Virus record (IMG/VR): IMGVR_UViG_3300025543_000056
Coordinates: 1-44,080 of that record
DNA length: 44,080 nt
Reading direction: 5' to 3' (one strand)
From: a virus
Shown here: piece by piece, positions 13,166-21,609 of the stretch
How the letters are laid out: every line of letters starts with the position of its first letter
How positions within the stretch are numbered: position 1 is the stretch's first letter
Notes under the pieces: model-generated
Told to the model about the DNA's origin: nothing
Seen by the model: the letters and a program-made list of their open reading frames with translations, nothing else
Databases searched by the model: none
Translations under genes and position numbers: made by a program

Positions 13166-13253
13166 GTTTCTTTTATGGGTTTTAGGAATAATAGCCACTT
13201 ACCTTGTAGGTGGTTTGCTTTATTTTATTTGGTTAATGAATAAACATTTATGA
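13158..13253 (+). CDS. 31-residue membrane micropeptide (TTG start)
   Basis: Reads (M)LEFLLWVLGIIATYLVGG then LLYFIWLMNKHL, a single transmembrane helix. The start is TTG at 13158, 9 bases after a perfect AGGAGG; its stop overlaps the next ATG as ATGA. Frame, ribosome site and overlap support it although no ATG start exists in this position. A membrane-lysis or signalling role is possible. Confidence 0.5.
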   Translation: MLEFLLWVLGIIATYLVGGLLYFIWLMNKHL

Positions 13254-13516
13254 AAGACCTAAACAAGAAGCGAGAAGTTTTAGTGGGGGCAACATTTTAT
13301 GTTGATGGTGTAGATCCAAACGCTGAAGGCTTACCAGATTTATTAAGAGATAAGTTTGAGCAAGAAGTTGATAGGAACAAAATATTTTTTAGTATTTGTA
13401 TTCCAGGTGATAACAATCAAATAGATTTAGAAAAACTGGCAGAAGAAAACAACGACTTAAGATATAAAGTTAATTTTTGGCAAGAGCTATATTTAAAAGC
13501 CATTAACCCAAAATGA
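13250..13516 (+). CDS. Hypothetical protein with C-terminal coiled-coil-like helix
   Basis: An 88-aa acidic protein; KKREVLVGATFYVDGVDP at the N-terminus looks beta, and the final third (LEKLAEENNDLRYKVNFWQ) has heptad-like Leu spacing. It overlaps both neighbours by ATGA. Not recognised. Confidence 0.6.
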   Translation: MKDLNKKREVLVGATFYVDGVDPNAEGLPDLLRDKFEQEVDRNKIFFSICIPGDNNQIDLEKLAEENNDLRYKVNFWQELYLKAINPK

Positions 13517-13989
13517 GAAAATGCACTATATGCAAGCAAACAAAAGAATTGAACTCAGTTAATTTTCCCAATAGAAAACTAAAGAAAGCTCCGCCTTTTA
13601 GGCGGGAATGTCGATCTTGCTACAACGAAAACAAAAGAAACAAGCCCCTGTATTGGGCGCATAAGATGTTGTCTGGGGCAAGGCGCAGAACTTTAAATAG
13701 GGGTTGGCCGCCTTGTACTCTAAAACCTCAAGACATTTGGGATGTATGGCCAGAAGATTTTAAGTGTCCAGTTCTTGGTATTGAATTGGTACACGGATAC
13801 GAAAACAGATACAACTCACCCACAATGGAAAGAATAGACAACAATAAAGGGTATGTTATAGGCAACATTCTTGTTGTTTCACATCGGGCCAACTGTATTA
13901 AAAGCGACGGCACTTGGCAGGAGATAATGGCAGTTGCCGAATTTTATAAACAATTAGAGGAAAAAGACAATGGCAAAAACGTGGATTAA
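13513..13989 (+). CDS. HNH-family endonuclease with N-terminal zinc finger
   Basis: A 158-aa protein. CTICKQTKELNSVNFP at the start with RRECRSCYNENKR near residues 31-43 forms a CxxC...CxxC zinc site. Then CPVLGIELVHGYENRYNSPT and MERIDNNKGYVIGNILVVSHRANCIKSD make the HNH core (SPTMERIDNNKGY..GNILVVSHRAN), like phage HNH enzymes similar to homing endonucleases. It would cut double-stranded DNA using a divalent metal. It is embedded in an overlapping operon. It may be a homing enzyme or a working phage nuclease. Confidence 0.8.
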   Translation: MRKCTICKQTKELNSVNFPNRKLKKAPPFRRECRSCYNENKRNKPLYWAHKMLSGARRRTLNRGWPPCTLKPQDIWDVWPEDFKCPVLGIELVHGYENRYNSPTMERIDNNKGYVIGNILVVSHRANCIKSDGTWQEIMAVAEFYKQLEEKDNGKNVD

Positions 13990-14104
13990 AGAAAAAATAG
14001 AAAGAGTTAAAAAGAAAACATCTATTGGCAACTCAAGACTTAGCCGAGGCGCTGGAACTAACAAACGCAAAACGCGTAAAAAATATCGAGGTCAAGGCAA
14101 ATGA
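13970..14104 (+). CDS. Small basic protein
   Basis: A 44-aa protein starting MAKTWIKEKIERVKKKTS and ending RKTRKKYRGQGK, very rich in Lys/Arg. It starts inside the HNH gene end and its stop overlaps the next small frame as ATGA. The charge suggests nucleic-acid binding. Start-stop overlaps on both sides support it. Confidence 0.5.
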   Translation: MAKTWIKEKIERVKKKTSIGNSRLSRGAGTNKRKTRKKYRGQGK

Positions 14105-14181
14105 GAGGTGTAAATTATCCGTGCGGTTGGTTTGACGTTGAACAATTACCAGGGGGATCAAGAGAAAATGACTCAGTATAA
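14101..14181 (+). CDS. 26-residue small frame
   Basis: ATGA overlap with the previous stop; reads MRGVNYPCGWFDVEQLPGG and ends SRENDSV. A ribosome site is not obvious apart from the upstream AGGTCAAGG. It fills the gap to the next gene. Support is only positional. Confidence 0.35.
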   Translation: MRGVNYPCGWFDVEQLPGGSRENDSV

Positions 14182-14341
14182 AAAAAATGTAGAGAAGCAA
14201 AGAAAGAAACTTCAAGCTGAAGAGGAAGATAAAAAAGTAGTTTGGTATGAGTATCAAAAAGGCGCAGGAGAACATTTTAGAAGAATAAGGTACGCAAGTG
14301 GCAAAGAAATTAAAACTGATTATGCAAAAAAAAATAAATAA
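14168..14341 (+). CDS. Small basic protein before the helicase
   Basis: A 57-aa protein, MTQYKKNVEKQRKKLQAEEE, with a highly charged helix. I chose ATG 14168 (GGGGGATCAAGAGAAA upstream) over the longer frame from 14132. Its stop abuts the helicase start. Possibly a helicase partner; inference only. Confidence 0.55.
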   Translation: MTQYKKNVEKQRKKLQAEEEDKKVVWYEYQKGAGEHFRRIRYASGKEIKTDYAKKNK

Positions 14342-15955
14342 ATGCCGTTAAGAGATTACCAACAAGAAGCTTTAAATGCTTTGGAAAACTATATTGCTAT
14401 AGAAGACGGCAATCCTTTGGTTGTTATGCCAACAGGCTCTGGTAAGTCTCATGTAATTGCAGACTTTGTTTTGCATATGAATGAACAAAAAAAACAAAAA
14501 ACTTTAATTGTTTCGCACGTTAAAGAAATACTTTTTCAAAATTATGAAAAGCTACAAGACGCTTGGCCCTATGGAGATATAGGGTTGTATGGCAACAGTT
14601 TAGGAAGCAGAGATACAGAAAACGATATTATCTATGCTCAACTTCAATCAGTTTGGAACAAGGTAGATCAACTGCCCTTATTCGATCTTCTCGCTATTGA
14701 TGAAGCGCATCTTGTTCCAAAAGACGGCGAGGGAATGTACCGTTCTCTCGTTGTCGCCCTTAAAGAACGCAATCCAAACTTACGCGTGGTTGGCTTTACC
14801 GCTACTCCATACAGACTAAACTCTGGCATGTTAACTGAAGGTGAGGGATCTATCTTTGACGATGTAGCGATAGACTTTGGTAGTGGCGATAACTTCATTC
14901 GGTTGATTGATGATGGCTATTTATCACCCTTGGTAACTAAGTGTATGGATACTGAGTACGAGTTAGAAGATATTGGTTTAAGAGGGGGTGAGTTTATTCA
15001 AACGGACTTACAGGCCAAGATGAACGATAGCGGCAGAACCAACAAAGCCATACAAGAAGTTTTAATTAAAGGCGCAAACAGAAAACAATGGCTAATATTT
15101 TGTGCTGGTATCAATCATGCAGAAATGGTCAGCGGTATTTTAAATGCTAACAATATAACTTCTCGCGTAGTAACGGGAGATACCAATCAACTGCAAAGAG
15201 ATAAGTTAATCGCTGATTATAAGAAAGGAGAGATTAGAGCTTTAGTTAATTGTGATGTATTAACGACGGGCTTTGATGCGCCAAATACAGATTTAATTAT
15301 AATGCTAAGGCCTACACATTCACCAGGCTTATATGTGCAAATGATGGGTCGAGGCATGCGTATAGCAGAGGGCAAGAAAGATTGTTTGATTTTAGACTTT
15401 GCCAAGAATATTGAACGTCATGGTCCAATTAATCAAATAGCGCCCAATCAAAAAGGCAAGCGCAAAAAGACGGGTGAAGCTCTGGTTAAGAGCTGTCCAG
15501 AATGTAAGTCATATGTACCCAAAGCTGTAACCACTTGTCCAGATTGTGGCTATGTCTATCCTATGCGTAAGTTAGAGTTAGAGCTGGTTGCATCTAAGTT
15601 AGATATTATTTCTAAAACAGCCAAGAAAGAACGCTACGATACCAAGGTTATCAACATGTGGTTTGGCAATCATCAGAAACAAGGCAAGCCGTTGCCCGTC
15701 CTAAAGGTCAGCTACAAGACACCCAATAAGATTATTAGTGAATACATCTGCTTTGAGCATTCGGGCTACGCAAGAGAAAAAGCTGTGGCTTGGTGGAGAA
15801 AAATGGTAAGTGGTGATAGCTTGCGAAGATCCCCACCCTCTACAGTAGATGAGGCTTTGTTTAGACAAACAGAGGTCAACAAACCAGATTTAATTAAAGT
15901 CGATTATTCGGGCAAGTTTCCTAATATCGTCAACCATATTTATGCAGATAGGTAA
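14342..15955 (+). CDS. Superfamily 2 DEAD/DEAH-box helicase with zinc ribbon
   Basis: A 537-aa helicase. Walker A TGSGK (31-35), DEAH (120-123), motif III TAT (153-155), C-terminal QMMGRGMR (333-340) and a zinc ribbon CPEC...CPDC (C385/C388, C399/C402). Motif order and spacing match RadD/UvsW-type DNA helicases that unwind or remodel branched DNA using ATP. It probably acts in phage replication or recombination, next to the RecE-like exonuclease. The C-terminal domain after residue 410 is specific to this group and not identified. The start abuts the upstream stop. Confidence 0.88.
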   Translation: MPLRDYQQEALNALENYIAIEDGNPLVVMPTGSGKSHVIADFVLHMNEQKKQKTLIVSHVKEILFQNYEKLQDAWPYGDIGLYGNSLGSRDTENDIIYAQLQSVWNKVDQLPLFDLLAIDEAHLVPKDGEGMYRSLVVALKERNPNLRVVGFTATPYRLNSGMLTEGEGSIFDDVAIDFGSGDNFIRLIDDGYLSPLVTKCMDTEYELEDIGLRGGEFIQTDLQAKMNDSGRTNKAIQEVLIKGANRKQWLIFCAGINHAEMVSGILNANNITSRVVTGDTNQLQRDKLIADYKKGEIRALVNCDVLTTGFDAPNTDLIIMLRPTHSPGLYVQMMGRGMRIAEGKKDCLILDFAKNIERHGPINQIAPNQKGKRKKTGEALVKSCPECKSYVPKAVTTCPDCGYVYPMRKLELELVASKLDIISKTAKKERYDTKVINMWFGNHQKQGKPLPVLKVSYKTPNKIISEYICFEHSGYAREKAVAWWRKMVSGDSLRRSPPSTVDEALFRQTEVNKPDLIKVDYSGKFPNIVNHIYADR

Positions 15956-15998
15956 GCCAACACGTTGTTATCCATTTAGGAAGGAGACGGGAGATTTT

Positions 15999-16253
15999 AT
16001 GTTTATTCCCTATGACTATACAGAGGCAGAATTAAAATATGTTGGCGGTGGTAGAGATACTTTAGAACAAATAGAAGATTTTTGGGATTCGATAGGAAAC
16101 CCTATGTATAACAAGCGTCTGTCTCTTGAGGACAACATGCTAAACTTATACAGCAAGTTGCGGTATTGGCCCAGTCCAATGCTTAATGATAATGTCGTGC
16201 AAACGATGATTTTGGAGTATGAATATGATGATAGAAGAACTAAAAGAGTTTGA
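15999..16253 (+). CDS. Hypothetical protein between helicase and exonuclease
   Basis: An 84-aa protein from ATG 15999 (GGGAG 5 bases upstream), which I prefer to the frame starting 15942. Acidic, with AELKYVGGGRDTLEQIEDFW and LYSKLRYWPSPML. The start lies 43 bases beyond the helicase stop. Not recognised. Confidence 0.55.
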   Translation: MFIPYDYTEAELKYVGGGRDTLEQIEDFWDSIGNPMYNKRLSLEDNMLNLYSKLRYWPSPMLNDNVVQTMILEYEYDDRRTKRV

Positions 16254-17055
16254 GTCTGAGCAAAAAGGTGACACCCTGGTGTTCTCAGATATACCCAACC
16301 CTGTTTACCATGCAGGGGTCGGAGTAAGCAGCAGTAAGATTAGAGCCTTTGGCAAATCGCAACTGCATGCGGTGGAGAAAGTCCAAGAGACAACTCCTGC
16401 AATGAACTTTGGCACAGCTGCTCACGCTTTACTGGTAGAAGGTGAAGAAGCTTTTAACCAAACAGTAGCAGTAATAGTGGGATCTCCCTATACCAACGCC
16501 AACAAGGAACTAAAGAAAGAGTATGAAGAGCGTGGCCTAACGGTGATTAAAGAAGCTGAGATGACGGCAATCAAAGGTATGAAGGAGCATATGATTGAAG
16601 AAGGCAACATCTACCTTAACGCTGAAGGTAAGGTAGCAGAGGCCAGCTTCTATTGGTATGAAGGCGAGGTTCTTTGTAAGTGCCGACCAGATGTTATCTG
16701 TCCGCCAGTCCAAAGCCCATATCCAGACAACGCTATATGTGTAGTCGATTACAAGACCACTCAATCATGTGATCCAGTAGAGTTTGCTTATTCAGTTAAA
16801 AAATATGGCTACGATATGCAAGCCGCTTGGTATCGCAGAGGTATGGAAAAAGCTGGTTTTAAGTTAGATGAGTTTGTTTTTGTAGCGCAAGAGAAAGTCT
16901 ATCCCTACGCATCTAAAGTATTTATTATTTCGGAAGAGCAAATGAATCTTGGTTGGGAAAAGATGGAGGGCTTCTTGGAGCTGTATAAGAATCACTCAGA
17001 GGGTGGGCATCTATCTGTTTATAACTCGCCAAATATTGTTACCTTAGCTTTATAA
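16225..17055 (+). CDS. PD-(D/E)XK exonuclease, RecE-like (DUF3799-type)
   Basis: A 276-aa nuclease with GTAAH (63-67), CRPD (about 153-156), VVDYKTT (174-180, the D-x-K core) and QAAWYRRGM (199-207), the order seen in RecE C-terminal/YqaJ-like phage exonucleases. The family degrades one strand of duplex DNA to leave ssDNA for annealing, matching the Sak4 and DUF669 proteins at 17.6-18.8 kb. I prefer ATG 16225 (GGAG 7 bases upstream) to the ATG at 16219. It overlaps the upstream gene by 29 bases. Confidence 0.85.
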   Translation: MMIEELKEFESEQKGDTLVFSDIPNPVYHAGVGVSSSKIRAFGKSQLHAVEKVQETTPAMNFGTAAHALLVEGEEAFNQTVAVIVGSPYTNANKELKKEYEERGLTVIKEAEMTAIKGMKEHMIEEGNIYLNAEGKVAEASFYWYEGEVLCKCRPDVICPPVQSPYPDNAICVVDYKTTQSCDPVEFAYSVKKYGYDMQAAWYRRGMEKAGFKLDEFVFVAQEKVYPYASKVFIISEEQMNLGWEKMEGFLELYKNHSEGGHLSVYNSPNIVTLAL

Positions 17056-17057
17056 TC

Positions 17058-17315
17058 GTGCCAGCTTACAAATTTAGAGAGGATGTTTCTCTTGCTGAGC
17101 TGAAAGATTATATAGACAGCACCTACGATCAGCACTATGCCAAAGGTAAGTACCAGGCAACAGATATGATTGTAGATGCTGGTTTTGGCGAAGGATTTTG
17201 TATTGGCAATATAATGAAATACGCCATGCGCTATGGTAAAAAAGACGATAAAAAAAAGGAGCTACTTAAAATCATTCACTATGCAATGATTGCCTTGTAC
17301 GTCAACGATCAATAA
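17058..17315 (+). CDS. DUF3310-like phage protein
   Basis: An 85-aa protein with GEGFCIGNIMKYAMRYGKKD near residues 48-67 and LLKIIHYAMIAL at the end. This is the pattern of the small DUF3310 (SaV-like) phage proteins found near replication genes. Their function is not settled. The start is GTG (17058), two bases after the previous stop. Confidence 0.75.
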   Translation: MPAYKFREDVSLAELKDYIDSTYDQHYAKGKYQATDMIVDAGFGEGFCIGNIMKYAMRYGKKDDKKKELLKIIHYAMIALYVNDQ

Positions 17316-17337
17316 AAATTATGCTAGGATTATAGGT

Positions 17338-17547
17338 ATGTTATTTCCTAGTATCCCCCAATATCTGTGCGTTTATGAAATAGACAGCAACCTTCATATG
17401 GTTGTTTTGCAGGCCAGAAACTCTGATACCGCAGAGCTATTTGCTTTACTGCGTTCTATGGAAGAAAGCTCTGATTATACGTTTGGAAAAATTCTAGACG
17501 TTAGCGAAATAGATCCCTCTCATCACATTAGTCTAACCATTCATTAA
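17338..17547 (+). CDS. Small hypothetical protein
   Basis: A 69-aa protein, MLFPSIPQYLCVYEIDSNLH, with strands and a helical middle (TAELFALLRSMEE). I chose ATG 17338 over the longer frame from 17290 that overlaps the DUF3310-like gene. It ends before a 74-base convergent spacer in which I see no good terminator. Confidence 0.55.
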   Translation: MLFPSIPQYLCVYEIDSNLHMVVLQARNSDTAELFALLRSMEESSDYTFGKILDVSEIDPSHHISLTIH

Positions 17548-17621
17548 GGTGCTAGGTAGGTATATAAGTATCTAAATGGGGGGAGATAATACCCTTTGGG
17601 CGCCCTAGCAACACCCTATAA

Positions 17622-18134
17622 TTACAAGCTCGGTTTAGCTGGAGCTTTGGCCTCAGAAGTTCCTTCTGTTACCCAAGCTGGAGTGTCGTCTGCTTGTTTA
17701 GGCGACATTTTTTCCAACGGCTTAAAACCCTTGATATTGTTTTTATCATCGGGGTAATCTGGATTTTTGCTTTTCTCAATGCCAAAAGTACAAATCACTT
17801 TGTTACCAACCAACTCTCCAGCATTTGCTGGTGGGTTGTCTTTTCTGCCTAACGCTTTGACTAAGCCAGAAAATTTTCTAGAGGCTATTTCTCTAACCAT
17901 TTCTTGCTTTTCAGCGTCGCTATTTTTGTACCAAAGGTTTAGATTGTCTCTAGCAATCCAGCCTTTGTACTTTTCACCACACACTTTGACTTCCAATTTT
18001 AGATAATCGTTGCCATTGCTTGAAGTGGTCTTCTCGCATGTGCTTATCTCTGTTAGGTAGTCCCCTTCTGGAATAGTGGATTCACCACTACCACCAGATT
18101 CAAAATCAAACTTGACGTCTGCAAAATCGCTCAT
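17622..18134 (-). CDS. DUF669-like protein (candidate ssDNA-binding partner)
   Basis: A 170-aa protein: ESTIPEGDYLTEISTCEKTT near residues 18-37, then NGNDYLKLEVKV and KGWIARDNLNLWYKN, with a low-complexity Pro/Ala tail. The layout matches DUF669-type phage proteins, often next to Sak4-like ATPases and thought to bind ssDNA. The gene overlaps the Sak4 stop (ATG 18132-18134), a two-gene operon opposite to the surrounding plus-strand genes. Confidence 0.75.
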   Translation of the reverse strand: MSDFADVKFDFESGGSGESTIPEGDYLTEISTCEKTTSSNGNDYLKLEVKVCGEKYKGWIARDNLNLWYKNSDAEKQEMVREIASRKFSGLVKALGRKDNPPANAGELVGNKVICTFGIEKSKNPDYPDDKNNIKGFKPLEKMSPKQADDTPAWVTEGTSEAKAPAKPSL

Positions 18135-18844
18135 TATTTTTCTCCTTTTGAAAATCCAAGTTTATTAATAATATATGTCAAGTTAGGCTCTTCAAAAGAA
18201 TCTAGCTTGCCACTCCTATCCTTAGCAATATAGTTATCACCAAGAACTGTTTGCAACCAACGATTGGTTACTTTCTTCCCCTCATCATTTTCTTCGGTGA
18301 AAGTCCTAAGACATAACACTTCATCAAAGAAGTAAGGAATTTGGGTAGGTAGTTTAGCACCAACCATCATAGGTTGATAATGAAACATACCTGTTGCTTC
18401 GTCTCGAAGCTTGTCTTCTTTAGCAACAAAAATAACGTGCATCTTAAGATCTCTAAATCTACGCATCGTTCTAGTCATTACATTAATAACTTCGCCGTAG
18501 GCTTGTCGAGGATCTTTGGACCTTGCTTTTTCTTGCGCTAATAAAAGCTCAGACATCTCAGTAACACTATCTAAACAGACAGTATCATAATCAAGATCTC
18601 CGCTTTCAAGCATTTCAGCAATTTGTTCTATTTCTGAAGCTTCTTTAACCTCAATAGCAGTAACATTGTTTGCATCTTTAATAGACAACAAACCAGCTTC
18701 CATACTAATGATTAAAGTTTTTCCAGGTGATGTAGCACATGCAGTTGTTTTACCAGCTCCAGATGCTCCATACATTAAAATCTTAGCTCCTTGGTTTTCA
18801 ACCAATTCGCTAGGACTTACAATTCTACTTAAAATATCAGACAT
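18134..18844 (-). CDS. Sak4-like AAA_24 ATPase (recombinase)
   Basis: A 236-aa RecA-fold ATPase: YGASGAGKTT (25-34) is Walker A and DTVCLDS (about 87-93) Walker B. KILMYGASGAGKTTACAT with LIISMEAGLLSIKDAN matches phage AAA_24/Sak4 single-strand annealing or nucleotide-binding proteins. With the DUF669-like protein and RecE-like exonuclease it would give a phage recombination system. The ribosome site is AGGAGAAGATTAA-like and precedes ATG 18842-18844. Confidence 0.82.
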   Translation of the reverse strand: MSDILSRIVSPSELVENQGAKILMYGASGAGKTTACATSPGKTLIISMEAGLLSIKDANNVTAIEVKEASEIEQIAEMLESGDLDYDTVCLDSVTEMSELLLAQEKARSKDPRQAYGEVINVMTRTMRRFRDLKMHVIFVAKEDKLRDEATGMFHYQPMMVGAKLPTQIPYFFDEVLCLRTFTEENDEGKKVTNRWLQTVLGDNYIAKDRSGKLDSFEEPNLTYIINKLGFSKGEK

Positions 18845-18874
18845 TTAATCTTCTCCGTTTTATTTAAAAATACT

Positions 18875-18903
18875 ATTTTAATTTATTTTAATATGAATTA
18901 CAA
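18875..18903 (-). promoter_or_regulatory. Promoter candidate for the Sak4-DUF669 pair
   Basis: On the minus strand TTGTAA (18898-18903), 17 bases, TAAAAT (18875-18880), within an AT-rich divergent spacer shared with the HTH gene. No clear plus-strand promoter is seen. Confidence 0.35.
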
Positions 18904-18936
18904 TGTGTGAACATTAAATTTTTAACGGAATGTAAA

Positions 18937-19272
18937 ATGAGAGAAGTAGACCAAAATCAATGGAGAGTGAATTATCTCTGGAGGTTGAAAAACCTAACCA
19001 ATGAAGAGCTTAAATCATTTAAACAGAAAAATCTAGAACCTGAACATAAGGAGAGGGAAGTGCAAAGAATAACTTTAAAGAAGTATATAGAATTTATCGG
19101 AACAGAGCCTGCGGCAGAATTATTTGATTGTTCAGCAGCATCAACCAAAGCTTGGAGGTATGGTTTAAGACAGCCTTCAATTAAACAAGCTAAAAAAATT
19201 ATTAAAGCATCTGGCGGTAAGCTAGACTTCGAGTCTATCTTTGGTCCTATTGAAGAAAGTAGTGAAAGTTAA
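18937..19272 (+). CDS. Cro/YdaS-like HTH regulator
   Basis: A 111-aa protein from ATG 18937 (ribosome site ACGGAATG). The C-terminal half holds AAELFDCSAASTKAWRYGLR then QPSIKQAKKIIKASGGKLD, a helix-turn-helix followed by the QA..I..ASGG ending typical of Cro/YdaS-type proteins. Located at the divergent 18845-18936 spacer, it could control the Sak4-DUF669 pair, the primase operon, or itself. The N-terminal 50 residues are charged and not recognised. Confidence 0.65.
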   Translation: MREVDQNQWRVNYLWRLKNLTNEELKSFKQKNLEPEHKEREVQRITLKKYIEFIGTEPAAELFDCSAASTKAWRYGLRQPSIKQAKKIIKASGGKLDFESIFGPIEESSES

Positions 19273-19274
19273 GA

Positions 19275-21398
19275 GTGTTCAATTTACAAGTAACAGCGCA
19301 AGACTCTGCGTTGGACTTAGCTCTGGCTTATGCAGAATACGGCATAAGCGTAGTACCACTACATAGACACAATAAAGTTCCGCCTAAAGAATTAGGGGGG
19401 TGGCAAAAGTTTCAAGAGCGACAGCCGACGACGGAAGAAATAGAAAAATGGTTTAAAGGGCGAGATGATTTAGTCGTCGCTTTAGTCTGTGGAAAGTTTA
19501 TTGTTATAGATGCAGATACACCCGAAGCAGTAAATTGGTGTGAGGCCAACTTACCAGTAACACCTTTTAAAGTAGCAACAGGGAAAGGGGTTCATTATTA
19601 TTACAACAATCCAGAAAACTTTACTACTTGGGTAGCCAAAAGAACTGAGGGCTATGACCCAGCTAAGTTAATTGATATTAGAGGTGTGGGTGGTTTAATT
19701 GTTGCCCCTCATAATATTCATGCAACTGGCGCTATTTATACCCCTACAAAGATTGATGATTGGGATCTAAATGATGTTGATGATTTACCAAACTTAACTC
19801 AAGAATTATGGGTAAAAATAACTGGTGTTGAGAAACTTAATGGTCAGCCTATAGCTGCGCCTTTATCTATTGACGGCATATCAGAGGGTGGCAGAAATGA
19901 CCAAGCCGCTAGACTTGCTGGTTATTTAATAGCTAAAGGTTTGAATACAGAGTTTACAGAGTTCTTCGTTCAATCTTGGAACGAACAAAACAAACCGCCT
20001 TTATCAAGGTCTGAAATATCTACAACAGTTAATTCAATTCAGAAAACTCATGATAGAAAAAATCAACAAGCTCCTGCTTATATATCAACAACCAAAAATG
20101 TAAAAGAGCCTGTTAATCTTTTTTCTCCTCCAGGAGTATTAAAAGATATTTACGAATACTCAGAAGAGATAGCACATATATCTCAACCAGCTATTAGCAT
20201 GCAAGCAGCTTTATCCTTGGGTTCAGTAGCTTTGGGTAGGATGTATAGAACCAATATGAATAACTTTGCATCTTTGTTCTTTATGTGTATCGCTAAGTCT
20301 GGGCAAGGTAAAGAAAATGTTAAGACGGTTGTTGAAACTATTTTAGATCATGCAGAATACAGCGATTTAATGGCAGGAGACGGTTATACATCAAGTGGTG
20401 CTATTTACAGCTTACTTAGATATAAACCAACCCACATAACTGTAATGGATGAGTTTGGTAAAAGATTAGAAAGCATATCTAAATCTTCTAATTCAAACAA
20501 AGAAGACGCATTACAAATACTTATGGAGACGTGGGGAAGATGTCATGGTGTCTTAAGACCAGATAACTATTCAATGATGACACTAACTAATAAACAACAA
20601 AAAGAAGTATTAGATAGATCAACGATTAAGCCTGCAATTACTTTGGTCGGTATGAGTGTGCCTAAAAACTTTTACGGCGCCTTATCGACAGGCCGTATTG
20701 TAGACGGTTTCTTAAATAGATTTATTGTCGTCGAGTCTCACGTGCCAAGAACCGTTGGCAAAATGGTTTCTTTTGTCGAACCTCCGCAATCGACCTACGA
20801 TTGGGTTTCGCATGTAAGACAGGTTGACAATGAAATGGAGCAAATATCTAGAGACAATGCTGAGCTAGATTTTAAACAAAGAGTATTGAGGTTTGACGAT
20901 GATTCAAATGCGTTACTAGATAGCTTGGCTTATAAGTTAGTGGACCAACAAAATGCTTTAGAGAAAGAAGGCTTAGAGGTTTTGTTATCAAGAACAAGGG
21001 AAAAAGCAATGCGTTTGGCTTTGATTGGAGCTTTAGCAGATGATCGCAAGGCCAAAACTATCAAAGGCGATATAACTCAATGGGCGATAGATTATGTCTA
21101 TTACTACGATCAAGTTTTAATTGAAAGCTGTAAAGATAAAGTTGCAGGTTCCGAAATGGAAGGACGTATTAAACAAATACTTAGCTTTATTAGGTCGCAA
21201 GGAGAATGGGGTATAAGTAAGCGTGATATTGATCGACGTGAAATATTTAGATCAATGAAGTCATACGAAGTAAAAGAAATTATAGAACGATTAAAAAACT
21301 CAGGGGAGATACAAGAAAAAGATTTAAGAGCAAAAGGAACTGGACGACCAACCAAACGTATTGTTGCAATTGATCCAGAATTTTTTAATGAAGATTGA
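19275..21398 (+). CDS. Prim-Pol primase fused to DUF3987-like helicase ATPase
   Basis: A 707-aa protein with GTG start. The N-terminus is a bifunctional primase-polymerase domain: ...IVIDAD (D79, D81), GKGVHYYY (H107), DIRGVGG (134-140), IVAP. A linker with GRNDQAARLAGYLI (207-220) follows. The second half is a DUF3987-type ATPase: AKSGQGKEN (340-348) Walker A and VMDEFGK (390-396) Walker B. The family makes primers and unwinds DNA. No separate polymerase is visible, so this may be the main replication enzyme. The C-terminal 80 residues look like a winged helix. Confidence 0.87.
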   Translation: MFNLQVTAQDSALDLALAYAEYGISVVPLHRHNKVPPKELGGWQKFQERQPTTEEIEKWFKGRDDLVVALVCGKFIVIDADTPEAVNWCEANLPVTPFKVATGKGVHYYYNNPENFTTWVAKRTEGYDPAKLIDIRGVGGLIVAPHNIHATGAIYTPTKIDDWDLNDVDDLPNLTQELWVKITGVEKLNGQPIAAPLSIDGISEGGRNDQAARLAGYLIAKGLNTEFTEFFVQSWNEQNKPPLSRSEISTTVNSIQKTHDRKNQQAPAYISTTKNVKEPVNLFSPPGVLKDIYEYSEEIAHISQPAISMQAALSLGSVALGRMYRTNMNNFASLFFMCIAKSGQGKENVKTVVETILDHAEYSDLMAGDGYTSSGAIYSLLRYKPTHITVMDEFGKRLESISKSSNSNKEDALQILMETWGRCHGVLRPDNYSMMTLTNKQQKEVLDRSTIKPAITLVGMSVPKNFYGALSTGRIVDGFLNRFIVVESHVPRTVGKMVSFVEPPQSTYDWVSHVRQVDNEMEQISRDNAELDFKQRVLRFDDDSNALLDSLAYKLVDQQNALEKEGLEVLLSRTREKAMRLALIGALADDRKAKTIKGDITQWAIDYVYYYDQVLIESCKDKVAGSEMEGRIKQILSFIRSQGEWGISKRDIDRREIFRSMKSYEVKEIIERLKNSGEIQEKDLRAKGTGRPTKRIVAIDPEFFNED

Positions 21399-21609
21399 TA
21401 GGCTGGCTTTAAGAGAAAGTCTCAGCGATGTGGCTGTTGGTGTTGTAATAGCTTTACCTTTATCTTTTTTTGTTCTTAATATATGCAATTATTTTAATAC
21501 TAGCTTGTTAACCACCTCTATTATTCAAACAACAGTATTTACACTTGTTGCAATTATTCGCAAGTATTGTGTTCGTATTGTATTTAAAAAAGGAGAGATC
21601 AATGGATAA
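21388..21609 (+). CDS. Small two-helix membrane protein
   Basis: A 73-aa protein from ATG 21388, which lies inside the primase end. MKIDRLALRESLSDVAVG, then hydrophobic VVIALPLSFFVLNICN and SIIQTTVFTLVAIIRK. This pattern of a small conserved phage membrane protein (DUF7220-like) is familiar to me. It may affect the host membrane; the role is unknown. Confidence 0.65.
   Translation: MKIDRLALRESLSDVAVGVVIALPLSFFVLNICNYFNTSLLTTSIIQTTVFTLVAIIRKYCVRIVFKKGEING

Noticed and set aside
17548-17621. Terminator in the convergent spacer
   Set aside because: GGGCGCCC and a partial inverted repeat are present, but no stable stem with a U-run.
21361-21398. Longer start for the small membrane protein
   Set aside because: ATG 21388 gives the expected membrane-protein opening; the longer frame only overlaps the primase.
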